Positions 9,052 to 17,400 of a stretch of 50,689 nt of DNA are shown one piece after another. Location of the stretch: assembly GCF_000298235.1 (NCBI RefSeq), contig NZ_BAHE01000059.1:1-50689 (forward strand), written 5' to 3'. Each line of letters starts with the position of its first letter. Positions within the stretch are counted from its first letter, which is position 1. The notes under the pieces were generated by a model, which was not told where the DNA came from, did not search any database, and saw only the letters and a program-made list of their open reading frames with translations. The stretch is from Gordonia namibiensis NBRC 108229 (GTDB lineage Bacteria; Actinomycetota; Actinomycetes; Mycobacteriales; Mycobacteriaceae). The translations under genes were made by a program, and so were the position numbers.

Positions 9052-12000
9052 GGTGTGAGCGGAGCGAGCCTCGAAGGGTCGCCCTCCGCAGCCGCGTCGA
9101 CCGTCGACCAGAACACCAGCCAACCGGTCATCAGCACCGCGACCAGCGCAGGCAACTGAACCCACCACTCCCAGCCGTGATAGCCGCCGGAGGCGTGCCA
9201 CGGGCCGGCGGTGAGGCCGACGGTGGCGAGCATCATCGTCGCGAAAGTCGTTGTCACCCCGGCCTTCGGTGGGATCGCCGCGGCGACCACCCCCACCCCG
9301 ATTCCGACAGCCAGACCCCACCATCCCGACAGCAGCCACGACGCACCGAGAATCCCGAGACCGGCAGCCGTCAGGGTGAACCGTCCGGTGGTCACGGTGC
9401 CCCGTTCGTCGACGGTGTCTCGTCGCGAGGACGGCCACCATGCGGCGACGAGGAGCAGGGCCATCAGCACGAGTCCGATGACGAGCGACCAGCGGTACAG
9501 CGAGTCGAACCGGTAGGTGAGCTCGACCGTCCCCGACGCCCCGGCGGGCACGATCCAGCCCTGCTGCCAGCCGTTCACGACCACCGGCGACAGCTCCCGT
9601 CCGTCGATGCGCGCGATCCAGCCCGGGTTGGTGGACTCGGGGACCACGAGTAGGCGTTCGGGACCGGGATCGACCTGCACCGCACGACTCGCCGCGGTCC
9701 ATTCGACGACGTCCGGCGTGGTCGTCGCAGCGCCTTCCACGGGTGCCCCGGCCGTCAGCGACACCGCGTCGACGGTGAACGCCTGACCGGGGTTGACGGA
9801 TACCTCCTGCTGTCCGGCGGGCAGTCGCAGTTCGCCGGGCGCGCAGGCCCGGGCGACCACCGGTTCCCCCGAACGCAGTGCGGCCGTGGTGGTCCGCGCG
9901 GAGATGCCGACCACCTGGCCGGCGGCGGTGATGCCGAGGCCATCGCTGCACTCGATCTCGACGATTCGATCACCGTCGACCGGCGCGCGTGGCGCCGGGA
10001 TGACCTCGACCTCGGCGATGCCCGGCGGTGCAGGAGTGGCGAATCCGAGACTGTTGACGTCGATCAGGTCGCCCTGTGCGCGGATGGTGATCTCGATGCG
10101 GTCGGTGATCGCAGGGTCGAGTCGCAGGATGCCGTCCTTGCCGACCTCGCGGATCTGTTCGCCGGTGCCGAGATCGACGGCGACCTCGGTCGGGGTGGCC
10201 GGGTAGTCGCCCGGCGCAACGAGTTTCAGCGATTCGACGCGTTGCTCGGCAGGTAGGCGGAGGACCAGCGTCGGCGTCGCATCGTCGGCAGACCCCTCGT
10301 CGTCGTCTTCGCGATCCTTTGACTTCTCCTTCTCGGGGATCTGCGGCGCGGTCCATGCAGTGCCGGGGTCGCCGTCGACGGCGGCGGCCGGGCCCCCGCG
10401 GGGATCGGTGACCGGTCGCGGACCGGTGGCCGTCACGCCGCCCGGTGTGGCGAGCAGCCGGTCGAGTGCGTCGCCGGGGCGTGGCCGCAGGACCACCGAC
10501 GGGGTGACCGTGGTGTCCTCGGGGACCGACAGGGCACGGCTGAACACCGACGACGTCTCCGGTGACAGGCCGAGTCCCGGTGCGCAGCGGGTCTTCTCGC
10601 GGGCGGGATCGGCGACGCACCAGGCCCGGCCGTTGAGTTCGGAGTACAGCAGCCACTGATCGACCGTGGTGCCCGCCTCGACTTCGGGCAGCACGACGCG
10701 ATGCCTGATCTTCAGAGGCGTGGAGGTCCGCAGGTTCGACACCTCCACCTCACCCAGGGCGAACTGGTTTCCGGCGGTGCCGTTCTCGGTGCGCAGGGCG
10801 CGGATCTGGATCCAGCGGGTCGGGCCGCTCGGTGCGGTCACCGTCATCGGCTCACCCGGTCGGAGTCCCGATGCCACGGTGCTGCCGGCCTCGGTGGTGA
10901 TCAGCACGCTGGTCACGTCCGAGCCGAGGGCCTTCGCGGTGGTCAGCGACAGTGCGAGATCCGTCTGGGGTGTGGTGAACCCGATCCGCATCCATCGGCC
11001 GACGGCCCCTTCGAGCCCGCCACTCACCCAGGCGGTCTGCGGGTTGCCGTCGAAGGCCGCCGCGGGGGAGTTCGCGGGGGAGGTCTGTCCCGGTTGCACC
11101 GCGTCCGAAGCCGAGCCCGACGTCGTCACCTCGATCTCGCCACTCCGGTTGTCCAGCAACCATTCCCCGCGGACGAGCGGCTGACCGTCAACCGGGTAGT
11201 CGGCGGCCGCGTTCTGCGTGCGCCGCGGGTCGTCGGCCGATCGGATGGCGGAGCTGTGGTCGTCGACCCGTCCGAAATCGGTCTCGCGGTCGCTCGGGGT
11301 GTCGGTCACGATCAGTGGGCCGCCGGCGATCCCGGCGCGTCGGGCATCGGCGTCGAGCAGAACCGGTCCGAGAGGCGGAAGGCCCTGCCGTGCACGCACT
11401 TCGGCGAGCGCGGCGATGGCCTCGGGGCCGCCGGCCACGCGCGGGACGCCCTGCTTGTCGACGAGGAGGGGGCCGGTGCCGTCGAATCCTCTGGCCTCGA
11501 CCGCATAGATCTGGACGGCGGGCATGGTGGGTCGTAAACCGTTGTCACGCTTCACGCCCCGGACGCTCGGTGGCCCGACCTGGGGACCGAACTGCGCGAC
11601 CCGCGTCAGCCCGGGAGAGGTGTCGAGGGCCTGCTGGGCGAGGAGCGGTCGCGCCGACCGGGAGGTCTCGGGAGTGAGATCGGCGCGCAGCACCACGAAG
11701 CCCACGCCCTGCTGGGCGAGGGTCTCGGCCAGGCCTGGTGATCCACGACCGGCGGCGATCTCGCGTTGCACGGAGTCGAGCGCGCGGATCGCTCCGGGCG
11801 GGGTCAGCGGGATGGCGTCGCGCACGGCCCACGGGGCGTCGGCGAGCGGTTGCAGGGGCTCGTCGCGCGTGAGACCCCACAGCTGGTCGGCGAACGGGGC
11901 GCCGGGGACGACGAGGGTCCGCGCGGTTGGCGAGCCGTCGGGGCTGGTGCTGTGTTCGGCCAACCAGTCCGCGGTCTGCTTCCAGTGGTTGGGGATAGCG

Positions 12001-13325
12001 GTGTAGGTACCGGCGGGAGCGAGCTGGCCGGTCCAGATGAGCGACCCCGCGCCGATGACGGCCACGAGCAGCACGATGGCCGCGGCCACCGGCCGGGATC
12101 GCTGGGGGTGTGCGAAGGCCGAGAGCGTCTCTCGGACGGAGACGGTGCCGGGCAACGGGACCCGGGCCAGCAGGTGCGCGACACCGAGTACCAGCGGGAT
12201 GCGGATGAAGGGTTCGAACTTGTGGATGTTGCGTAGGGGCGCACCGGAACCGTCGAGGAACACGCGGATCTGTTCGGCGATCGGCGACCCGAGACCCCCG
12301 TCGAATCCGACACACATGATCACCAGGCCGACGCCCAGGATCGTCACGAGGCGACCGCGGAACGGCATGTGGCGCATGCACAGGCCGGCAAGACCTGCAG
12401 CAGCGATCGTGCCGGTGGCCAGCACCGCGGCCGGCTGGGTGACGAGGACTGCGCCGGCGACGCGTTCGGTGGAGACGAACGGCGTCCACGAACTCGCGCC
12501 GCGCAGGACCTCGGTCAGCGACGTCCACTGCGTCGTGACGCGGGCGGACTCGATGTAGTCCAGGAAGGGTGGGCTGACGCGGGACAGGATGAGCAGTGGG
12601 ACGATCCACCACGCGCACGCCAGGAGCAGTCCCAGCGCGGTCCAGGCACCGAATCGCCACCAGCGGTGGTCTCGGGGCCTATGCAACAGCCACCATACGG
12701 CCGCGACGCCGAGGGCGGCGGCGGTCGCCACCGCGTTGACCGCACCCATCAGGGCGACGGCGGCTGCGGATCGGGCGGCCTCCCGCCAGAGCGGTCGGCC
12801 ATCGGAGGCGGGGGCGTCGAGCGCCCGGATGACGGGCAGGAGGACCCACGGCGCCAGCATCATCGGCAGCGTCTCCGACGAGATCGAGCCGAGGGTCGTG
12901 AGGACGCGCGGACTCAGGACGAAGACGACGCCCGCGATGATCCGGGAGGCCGGCGAGCCCAGTCGCAGTGCCTCCGCGACACGCACGATGCCGACGAAGC
13001 CGACGGTGAGGAGCAGCGTCCACCACAACCGCTGGACGATCCACGGCGGGATCGACAGCAGATCACCGAGGGCGAAGAAGGCGCCGTGTGGGAAGAAGTA
13101 CCCGTATGCCTGGTTCTGGACCTGCCCCATCGGGGCATTCGGGGTCCACAGGTGTGCCGCACGCGCAAGAAATCCGAGCGGGTTCGCCGTCAGGTCGAGC
13201 TTGGTGTCGGCGGCGATCCGGCCCGGGGACTGCAGCAGGCAGACGAGAAGCGCGATCGCGGCAGCGGCACCGACCCCACGTGCCGACAGGACACCTGTGG
13301 GAGCGGTGGTCGTTGTACTACTCAG
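8967..13325 (-). CDS. aftD: arabinofuranosyltransferase AftD (start unresolved)
   Basis: A GT-C arabinofuranosyltransferase of about 1,450 residues (M. tuberculosis AftD is about 1,400), acting on arabinogalactan/lipoarabinomannan at the outer face of the inner membrane. Many N-terminal membrane helices are followed by a very large extracytoplasmic region with carbohydrate-binding-type beta domains (DUF3367) and four C-terminal helices. The first in-frame ATG (13130) lies after conserved sequence: codons 13131-13325 still encode a membrane helix, QSPGRIAADTKLDLTANPLG and LARAAHLW, matching AftD family N-termini, including the DTKLDL segment expected near the GT-C catalytic Asp. No ATG, GTG or TTG exists in this extension before a stop at 13338. 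The coordinate given uses a CTG at 13325; a frameshift relative to an ATG at 13362 is the alternative. The last 40 residues run through a repeat element. It follows the DUF2613 gene on the same strand. Confidence 0.9.
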   Translation of the reverse strand: MSSTTTTAPTGVLSARGVGAAAAIALLVCLLQSPGRIAADTKLDLTANPLGFLARAAHLWTPNAPMGQVQNQAYGYFFPHGAFFALGDLLSIPPWIVQRLWWTLLLTVGFVGIVRVAEALRLGSPASRIIAGVVFVLSPRVLTTLGSISSETLPMMLAPWVLLPVIRALDAPASDGRPLWREAARSAAAVALMGAVNAVATAAALGVAAVWWLLHRPRDHRWWRFGAWTALGLLLACAWWIVPLLILSRVSPPFLDYIESARVTTQWTSLTEVLRGASSWTPFVSTERVAGAVLVTQPAAVLATGTIAAAGLAGLCMRHMPFRGRLVTILGVGLVIMCVGFDGGLGSPIAEQIRVFLDGSGAPLRNIHKFEPFIRIPLVLGVAHLLARVPLPGTVSVRETLSAFAHPQRSRPVAAAIVLLVAVIGAGSLIWTGQLAPAGTYTAIPNHWKQTADWLAEHSTSPDGSPTARTLVVPGAPFADQLWGLTRDEPLQPLADAPWAVRDAIPLTPPGAIRALDSVQREIAAGRGSPGLAETLAQQGVGFVVLRADLTPETSRSARPLLAQQALDTSPGLTRVAQFGPQVGPPSVRGVKRDNGLRPTMPAVQIYAVEARGFDGTGPLLVDKQGVPRVAGGPEAIAALAEVRARQGLPPLGPVLLDADARRAGIAGGPLIVTDTPSDRETDFGRVDDHSSAIRSADDPRRTQNAAADYPVDGQPLVRGEWLLDNRSGEIEVTTSGSASDAVQPGQTSPANSPAAAFDGNPQTAWVSGGLEGAVGRWMRIGFTTPQTDLALSLTTAKALGSDVTSVLITTEAGSTVASGLRPGEPMTVTAPSGPTRWIQIRALRTENGTAGNQFALGEVEVSNLRTSTPLKIRHRVVLPEVEAGTTVDQWLLYSELNGRAWCVADPAREKTRCAPGLGLSPETSSVFSRALSVPEDTTVTPSVVLRPRPGDALDRLLATPGGVTATGPRPVTDPRGGPAAAVDGDPGTAWTAPQIPEKEKSKDREDDDEGSADDATPTLVLRLPAEQRVESLKLVAPGDYPATPTEVAVDLGTGEQIREVGKDGILRLDPAITDRIEITIRAQGDLIDVNSLGFATPAPPGIAEVEVIPAPRAPVDGDRIVEIECSDGLGITAAGQVVGISARTTTAALRSGEPVVARACAPGELRLPAGQQEVSVNPGQAFTVDAVSLTAGAPVEGAATTTPDVVEWTAASRAVQVDPGPERLLVVPESTNPGWIARIDGRELSPVVVNGWQQGWIVPAGASGTVELTYRFDSLYRWSLVIGLVLMALLLVAAWWPSSRRDTVDERGTVTTGRFTLTAAGLGILGASWLLSGWWGLAVGIGVGVVAAAIPPKAGVTTTFATMMLATVGLTAGPWHASGGYHGWEWWVQLPALVAVLMTGWLVFWSTVDAAAEGDPSRLAPLTPQGAAGARFRRRVSRLRNQFRAGSSMNA
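9043..9083. repeat. Family A intergenic repeat, half copy
   Basis: GCTCCCTGAGGTGTGAGCGG followed by AGCGAGCCTCGAAGGGTCGCC matches one arm of the family A element seen at about 16.3, 33.4 and 39.3 kb. It supplies the acyltransferase stop codon and, on the other strand, is translated as GDPSRLAPLTPQGA near the AftD C-terminus. Confidence 0.75.
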
Positions 13326-13374
13326 TTGCTGCTGCCGTCAGAAGAGCCCCGACGCCGAGCATCGGGGGCGGGCG

Positions 13375-13575
13375 TCAGTTGGTCTCGCCCGCGCCGCCGC
13401 GCGATCCGTAGTCGACCGAACCCTGGACGAATCCGCTGTTCGGATTGATGTTGTTCAGGTCCGTCGACGGGCTGTTCTCGGAGGCGAGGAACCCGCCGAG
13501 GAACACCGCGCCGAGTCCCACCAGGATGCCGGCCACTCCGGCGACGGCGCCGGCCACAAGGCGGTTGTTGGTCAT
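13375..13575 (-). CDS. DUF2613 small membrane/secreted protein (Rv0236A-like)
   Basis: A 66-residue protein with one hydrophobic segment near the N-terminus (LVAGAVAGVAGILVGLGAVF) and a polar Asn/Ser/Gly-rich tail (NNINPNSGFVQGSVDYGSRG). Size, layout and position immediately upstream of aftD match the DUF2613 protein Rv0236A. The helix could be a signal anchor, leaving the tail outside. Its stop lies 12 nt before an ATG at 13362 that could be the original aftD start, so the two are very likely co-transcribed. Function unknown; the conserved pairing suggests an accessory role to AftD. Confidence 0.82.
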   Translation of the reverse strand: MTNNRLVAGAVAGVAGILVGLGAVFLGGFLASENSPSTDLNNINPNSGFVQGSVDYGSRGGAGETN

Positions 13576-13756
13576 GGCGAAGAAACTACCATCGCGCGGT
13601 GTCTCACCCCGGTGTCACCCGGGCATGTCCGGCGGTTCGGGCACGGGATTCGTCGACACCGGCGGGAGCGGGCGTCGACGCCGCCGGGAAATCGCCGGTC
13701 GGGACAGTCGCGAGATGGCCGGCGCTCTTGAGTGTGAAGTAGCGATCCTCGACTGA

Positions 13757-14314
13757 CTAGAGCGTCACCTGCGGTTGTTCCTCGCATTTGGCCGGGACGA
13801 TGAACACCGGCCGATGGCAGTGTTTGAGGACGCGTTCGGCGACGCTGGACCGCAGCAACGCCTTGAGGCCCGATGCCCCGCGGGTTCCGGTGACGAGCAG
13901 ATCGACGTCGAGCGCCTCGGCGGCTGCGACGAGCGCGCCCCACACCGTCGACTCGACCTCGACGAGCGTGCCCTTCGCAGACAGTCCACATTCGTGGGCC
14001 AGGGCCACGCCGCGCTCGTTGATCTTCGCCGCCTCGTCCTCGAGTGCGCGATCGACCCCGGCGTCGAGCTGGGTGTCGACGAACGGCTGCATGCCGCCGG
14101 CGAGGGTGGACATCCGGGCGGGGGTCATGCCGCCGGGTTGCCAGGCCGTCACGACGACAGCGGATTCGGCGCGTAGGAAGTGTCCGGCATAACGGATCGC
14201 ACGATCGGCGTTCGGAGAGCCGTCGTAGGCGATCATCAGCGTCTGTCTGGCGCGGTTGCCACCGCGACCGCTGGGGGCGGTCGCGGACCCGGCCGAGATG
14301 GACCCCACGTCCAT
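13757..14314 (-). CDS. universal stress protein (UspA family)
   Basis: A 185-residue single-domain Usp. The N-terminal strand LMIAYDGSPNADRAIRYA starts the fold after a Ser/Gly-rich leader of about 25 residues. The ATP-binding motif G-2x-G-9x-G(S/T) is represented by GTRGASGLKALLRSSVAERV, in which the last glycine position is replaced by Ser-Ser, so ATP binding is plausible but not assured. It diverges from lpqI with 29 bp between the starts. It is not part of the remembered Rv0236-Rv0238 order. Confidence 0.85.
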   Translation of the reverse strand: MDVGSISAGSATAPSGRGGNRARQTLMIAYDGSPNADRAIRYAGHFLRAESAVVVTAWQPGGMTPARMSTLAGGMQPFVDTQLDAGVDRALEDEAAKINERGVALAHECGLSAKGTLVEVESTVWGALVAAAEALDVDLLVTGTRGASGLKALLRSSVAERVLKHCHRPVFIVPAKCEEQPQVTL

Positions 14315-14343
14315 TTGCTCAGGTTACATGCCAGACTCGAGCC

Positions 14344-15543
14344 ATGGGCTCAACTCGACGACCTCGTTGGATTCGGAATGCGCTGACGACTGCGACGGTC
14401 GCGGCCCTGGGTCTCGGTCTCGTCGCCTGTGACTCGTCGACGCCCGAATCCGCGCCACCCACACCGTCCGCGTACGGCTCGCCCTCGGCCTCCCCGTCAT
14501 CCGTCGCAGCGACGACGACTCCGGTCGCAAATCTTTGTGGCACAGAACAACTCGCGAAACTCACGCTGCGGCAGAAGCTGGCCCAGCTGATCGTCGTGGG
14601 CGTCACCGGCGCCGATGACGCGCAGCAGATCGTCGAGGACGAGGAGATCGGCGGGATCTTCGTCGGGAGCTGGACCGACAAGGCGATCCTGACGAGCGGT
14701 GCGGCATCACGGATCTCGCAGAACTCGTCGATCCCGCTGATGGTCACGGTCGATCACGAGGGTGGGCGGGTGTCGAGGTTGTCGGCACTCGGCATCGACA
14801 ACGCGTCTCCTCGGGAACTGGCGCAGACGAAAACGCCCGAGCAGGTGAAGGAGATCGCCGCCGGCGTCGGTCGTCAGATGAAGAAGCTCGGCATCACCGT
14901 CGACTTCGCGCCGGTGGCCGACGTCAGCGACGAATCCGACAACGAGGTCATCGGTGATCGTTCCTTCAGCAACGACCCGGCCGTGGTCACCGAGTACGCG
15001 GCCGCCTATGCAGCCGGTCTCGCCGAAGCCGGGATCACGCCGGTGTACAAGCACTTTCCCGGACACGGCCACGGCTCGGGCGACTCACACCTCGGCGTGG
15101 TGAACGTGCCGTCGCTCGCCGAACTGCAGAACAGCGATCTGGTGCCCTTCCGCAATCTGCTGCGCGACCCGGGTACCGCGGGCGCCATGGTCGGCCATCT
15201 GATCGTGCCCGGTCTGACCGAGGGCCTGCCGGCGTCCATCAGCCGGCCGGCCATCCAGATGCTGCGGACAGGTGAGGGTTACAACGGTCCGCGGTTCGAC
15301 GGCGTGATCTACTCCGACGACCTGTCGGGCATGGCGGCGATCAGCCAGCGCTACCCGATCGAGCAGGCGGTGGAGAAGTTCATCCTCGCCGGCGGCGACG
15401 TCGCCCTGTGGCTGTCCACCGACCGCGTCCCGTCGGTCCTGGACAACCTCGAGACCGCGGTGAAGCGCGGACGCCTCGCACCTGCTCGTCTCGACGCGAA
15501 GGTGACCCGCATCCTCCGGTCCAAGGGCGTCATCACCTGCTGA
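14344..15543 (+). CDS. lpqI: GH3 beta-N-acetylglucosaminidase lipoprotein (LpqI/NagZ)
   Basis: A 399-residue glycoside hydrolase family 3 lipoprotein. The signal peptide ends in lipobox LVAC with Cys29 as the lipidation site, followed by a Ser/Pro/Thr-rich linker to about residue 62. NagZ motifs are VDFAPVADV (about 186-194), the general acid/base loop KHFPGHG (236-242), and the nucleophile region YSDDLSGM (323-330). It should remove N-acetylglucosamine from muropeptides outside the membrane during peptidoglycan recycling. The ATG at 14344 gives a proper signal peptide. The position between aftD and the TetR gene matches Rv0237. Confidence 0.93.
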   Translation: MGSTRRPRWIRNALTTATVAALGLGLVACDSSTPESAPPTPSAYGSPSASPSSVAATTTPVANLCGTEQLAKLTLRQKLAQLIVVGVTGADDAQQIVEDEEIGGIFVGSWTDKAILTSGAASRISQNSSIPLMVTVDHEGGRVSRLSALGIDNASPRELAQTKTPEQVKEIAAGVGRQMKKLGITVDFAPVADVSDESDNEVIGDRSFSNDPAVVTEYAAAYAAGLAEAGITPVYKHFPGHGHGSGDSHLGVVNVPSLAELQNSDLVPFRNLLRDPGTAGAMVGHLIVPGLTEGLPASISRPAIQMLRTGEGYNGPRFDGVIYSDDLSGMAAISQRYPIEQAVEKFILAGGDVALWLSTDRVPSVLDNLETAVKRGRLAPARLDAKVTRILRSKGVITC

Positions 15544-15576
15544 GTAATCTGTCCGGAGCAACCCGAGCGCTCGTTG

Positions 15577-15596
15577 AACTTACCGATTGGTAAGTT
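15577..15596. promoter_or_regulatory. TetR-type operator, TTACYNNNNRGTAA site 1
   Basis: AACTTACCGATTGGTAAGTT is an inverted repeat with perfect 8-bp arms and a 4-bp spacer. It lies 48 nt before the tetR ATG, where an autoregulatory operator is expected. Its core TTAC-N6-GTAA recurs at two other promoters in the window. Confidence 0.75.
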
Positions 15597-15643
15597 GATT
15601 GGGTATCGTCGTTCGGACACGACAGTGAGGATCGGAGGCGGCC

Positions 15644-16246
15644 ATGTCGGGCGGAACCAAGCGCCTGCCACGTGCAGTGCGTGAGCAGCAGATGCTCGAC
15701 GCCGCCGTGAAGGTGTTCGCGCAGAACGGTTTCCGTGAGACCTCGATGGACGCCATCGCGTCCGAGGCGCAGATCTCCAAGCCGATGCTGTACCTGTACT
15801 ACGGCTCCAAGGAAGAGCTGTTCAGCGCCTGCATCGCCCGCGAGTCCGGACTGTTCATCGACGCGATGAGCGTCGGCTTCGACCCGTCCCTCACCCAGCG
15901 CGAGCAGGCCGTCACCGTCATCCGCGAGTTCCTGCGCTTCGTCCACGAGAACCGCGAGTCCTGGCGCGTGCTGTACCGCGTCGCGATCGGGACCGCGAGC
16001 TTCGCCGGGATCGTCTCCGACAGCCGCCAGCGTGTGACGGAGATGGTTGCGCAGCTCATCAAGGCGGGCACCACCGTCGAGACCGCCGGCGACATCGACT
16101 TCGAACTCACCGCCGTCGCCATCGTCGGCGCCTGTGAGGCTGTCGCCGACCGCATCACCGAGGGCGACGTCGACCTCGAGAAGGCCACCAACATGCTCGT
16201 CGGCATCGCCTGGCGCGGCCTGAAGGGTGTCGGTACCGACATCTGA
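15644..16246 (+). CDS. TetR/AcrR family regulator (Rv0238-like)
   Basis: A 200-residue TetR-family repressor. The N-terminal HTH runs from about residue 12 to 58 (REQQMLDAAVKVFAQNGFRE, then SMDAIASEAQISKPMLYLYYGSKEELF). The C-terminal ligand domain is helical, with GIAWRGLKGVG near the end. It sits between lpqI and htdX, as Rv0238 does. A palindromic operator lies just upstream of it, and matching sites occur in the fabG4/fadA2 and fadE5 promoters. I infer that it represses those genes in response to an acyl-CoA or fatty-acid ligand. The ligand is not visible in the sequence. Confidence 0.9.
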   Translation: MSGGTKRLPRAVREQQMLDAAVKVFAQNGFRETSMDAIASEAQISKPMLYLYYGSKEELFSACIARESGLFIDAMSVGFDPSLTQREQAVTVIREFLRFVHENRESWRVLYRVAIGTASFAGIVSDSRQRVTEMVAQLIKAGTTVETAGDIDFELTAVAIVGACEAVADRITEGDVDLEKATNMLVGIAWRGLKGVGTDI

Positions 16247-16257
16247 GCGCACTCCTG

Positions 16258-16447
16258 CTCCCTGAGGTGTGAGGAGCGATAGCGACGAACCACGAAGGGC
16301 CTGGCGAGATCACTCACCAGGCCCTTCGTGGCTCGCTTCGCTCGCACCTCAGGGGGCGAGGGGGTCTGCTCCGCTTGCACCTCAAGGGGCGAGGGGGTCT
16401 GCTTCGCTCGCACCTTCTCGCACCTCAGGGGGCGAGGGGGTCTGCTT
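16258..16447. repeat. Family A palindromic repeat with one-sided tandem tail
   Basis: Between convergent tetR and htdX. The core hairpin has perfect 15-bp arms, CCACGAAGGGCCTGG (16290-16304) and CCAGGCCCTTCGTGG (16317-16331), flanked by outer arms CCTGAGGTGTGAG and CTCGCACCTCAGG. Three degenerate half-units (CACCTCAGGGGGCGAGGGGG type) follow on the right. It is likely to act as a bidirectional terminator. Confidence 0.85.
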
Positions 16448-16508
16448 CGCTCACACGATCCGTTCCCGCTCACGCGATTGGGGTGAGCGGGAACGGAGGT
16501 CGTGAGCG
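16448..16508 (-). terminator. strong hairpin terminator for htdX
   Basis: Arms CCGTTCCCGCTCAC (16460-16473) and GTGAGCGGGAACGG (16483-16496) pair perfectly over a 9-nt loop and are extended by outer CGCTCAC/GTGAGCG. It starts 4 nt past the htdX stop. There is no clear U-tract. Confidence 0.75.
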
Positions 16509-16512
16509 AAAC

Positions 16513-17400
16513 TCAGCCCTTCCGCGTCGTTGCGGTGAGGTGCGGGAATCCCTTGCGACGGTCGCGGATCGCGATGTCGAAGTTGCCCTCACCGTCGATG
16601 CGGCGGGTGTAGAGGTTGACCTTGGCGGGCAGCAGGATCGGCTTGCCGAACTTCACGTCGTAGGTGACCGCGCCGGGCAGCTGCGCCTCGACATTCGCGA
16701 TTGCCGCTGCGGCACTCCACATCCCGTGGGCGATCGCCTTGGGGAACCCGAAGGCCTTGGCGGTCAGGTTCGCCATGTGGATCGGGTTGCGGTCGCCCGA
16801 CGCGGCGGCGTATTCACGGATGCGTCCCAGATCCACGGACAGAACCGAATCCGGCGGCGGCGGGGTCTTCGACTTCGGCTCGGGACCGCGCGGCTCGTCG
16901 GACAGGCTGGTCCGCTGCTGCTTGAGGAAGGTCGCCGTCTGCGTGGTCACCAGTTCGGTGCCGACGCTGATCTCGCTGATGACGTCGACGAGGATGCCCT
17001 TGCGATGCTCCCGCAGGTTCTCCGCGTGCGTCTCGATCGACAGCGGCTCACCGACCTCGATCGGACGCTTCCGCTCGATCTTGTTCGACATGTGAACCGA
17101 ACCGATTGCGCCGAACGGGAACTCGTCCGACGTCAGCAGCTTCATGACCACCGGGAACTGCAGCACGAACGGGTACGTCACCGGCAGGGTGGCGCCGAAG
17201 CGCTGGCCGGTCGCGTGGCAATACGCCTGCAGCGCAGCGGGATCGACACGGACGTCCTCGAGCCGGTAGTGCGTGTCGGGGAGGGGTGCGTCGGCCGGGA
17301 CGCGGGCGGGCTTGCCCACGCCCGGCAGCATCCCGGTGACCGCTTTCCCGTAGAGTTCGCCGGTGCCGGGGGCGCCGGGAAGAGTGATCGTCTTACCCAT
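16513..17400 (-). CDS. htdX: (3R)-hydroxyacyl dehydratase, MaoC-like (HtdX)
   Basis: A 295-residue double-hotdog dehydratase. The C-terminal hydratase-2 motif is YAAASGDRNPIHM with downstream FGFPKAIAHGMWSAA, giving the catalytic Asp-His pair. The N-terminal half is a degenerate hotdog. It would dehydrate (3R)-hydroxyacyl-CoA or -ACP in fatty-acid elongation, taking the product of FabG4. Its ATG overlaps the fabG4 stop (TGATG), so translation is probably coupled. Gene order htdX-fabG4 facing fadA2 equals Rv0241c-Rv0242c-Rv0243. Confidence 0.92.
   Translation of the reverse strand: MGKTITLPGAPGTGELYGKAVTGMLPGVGKPARVPADAPLPDTHYRLEDVRVDPAALQAYCHATGQRFGATLPVTYPFVLQFPVVMKLLTSDEFPFGAIGSVHMSNKIERKRPIEVGEPLSIETHAENLREHRKGILVDVISEISVGTELVTTQTATFLKQQRTSLSDEPRGPEPKSKTPPPPDSVLSVDLGRIREYAAASGDRNPIHMANLTAKAFGFPKAIAHGMWSAAAAIANVEAQLPGAVTYDVKFGKPILLPAKVNLYTRRIDGEGNFDIAIRDRRKGFPHLTATTRKG

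Noticed and set aside
16258..16508. Insertion sequence remnant between tetR and htdX
   Set aside because: There is no transposase fragment or target duplication; the sequence matches the repeat family seen elsewhere plus a terminator hairpin.
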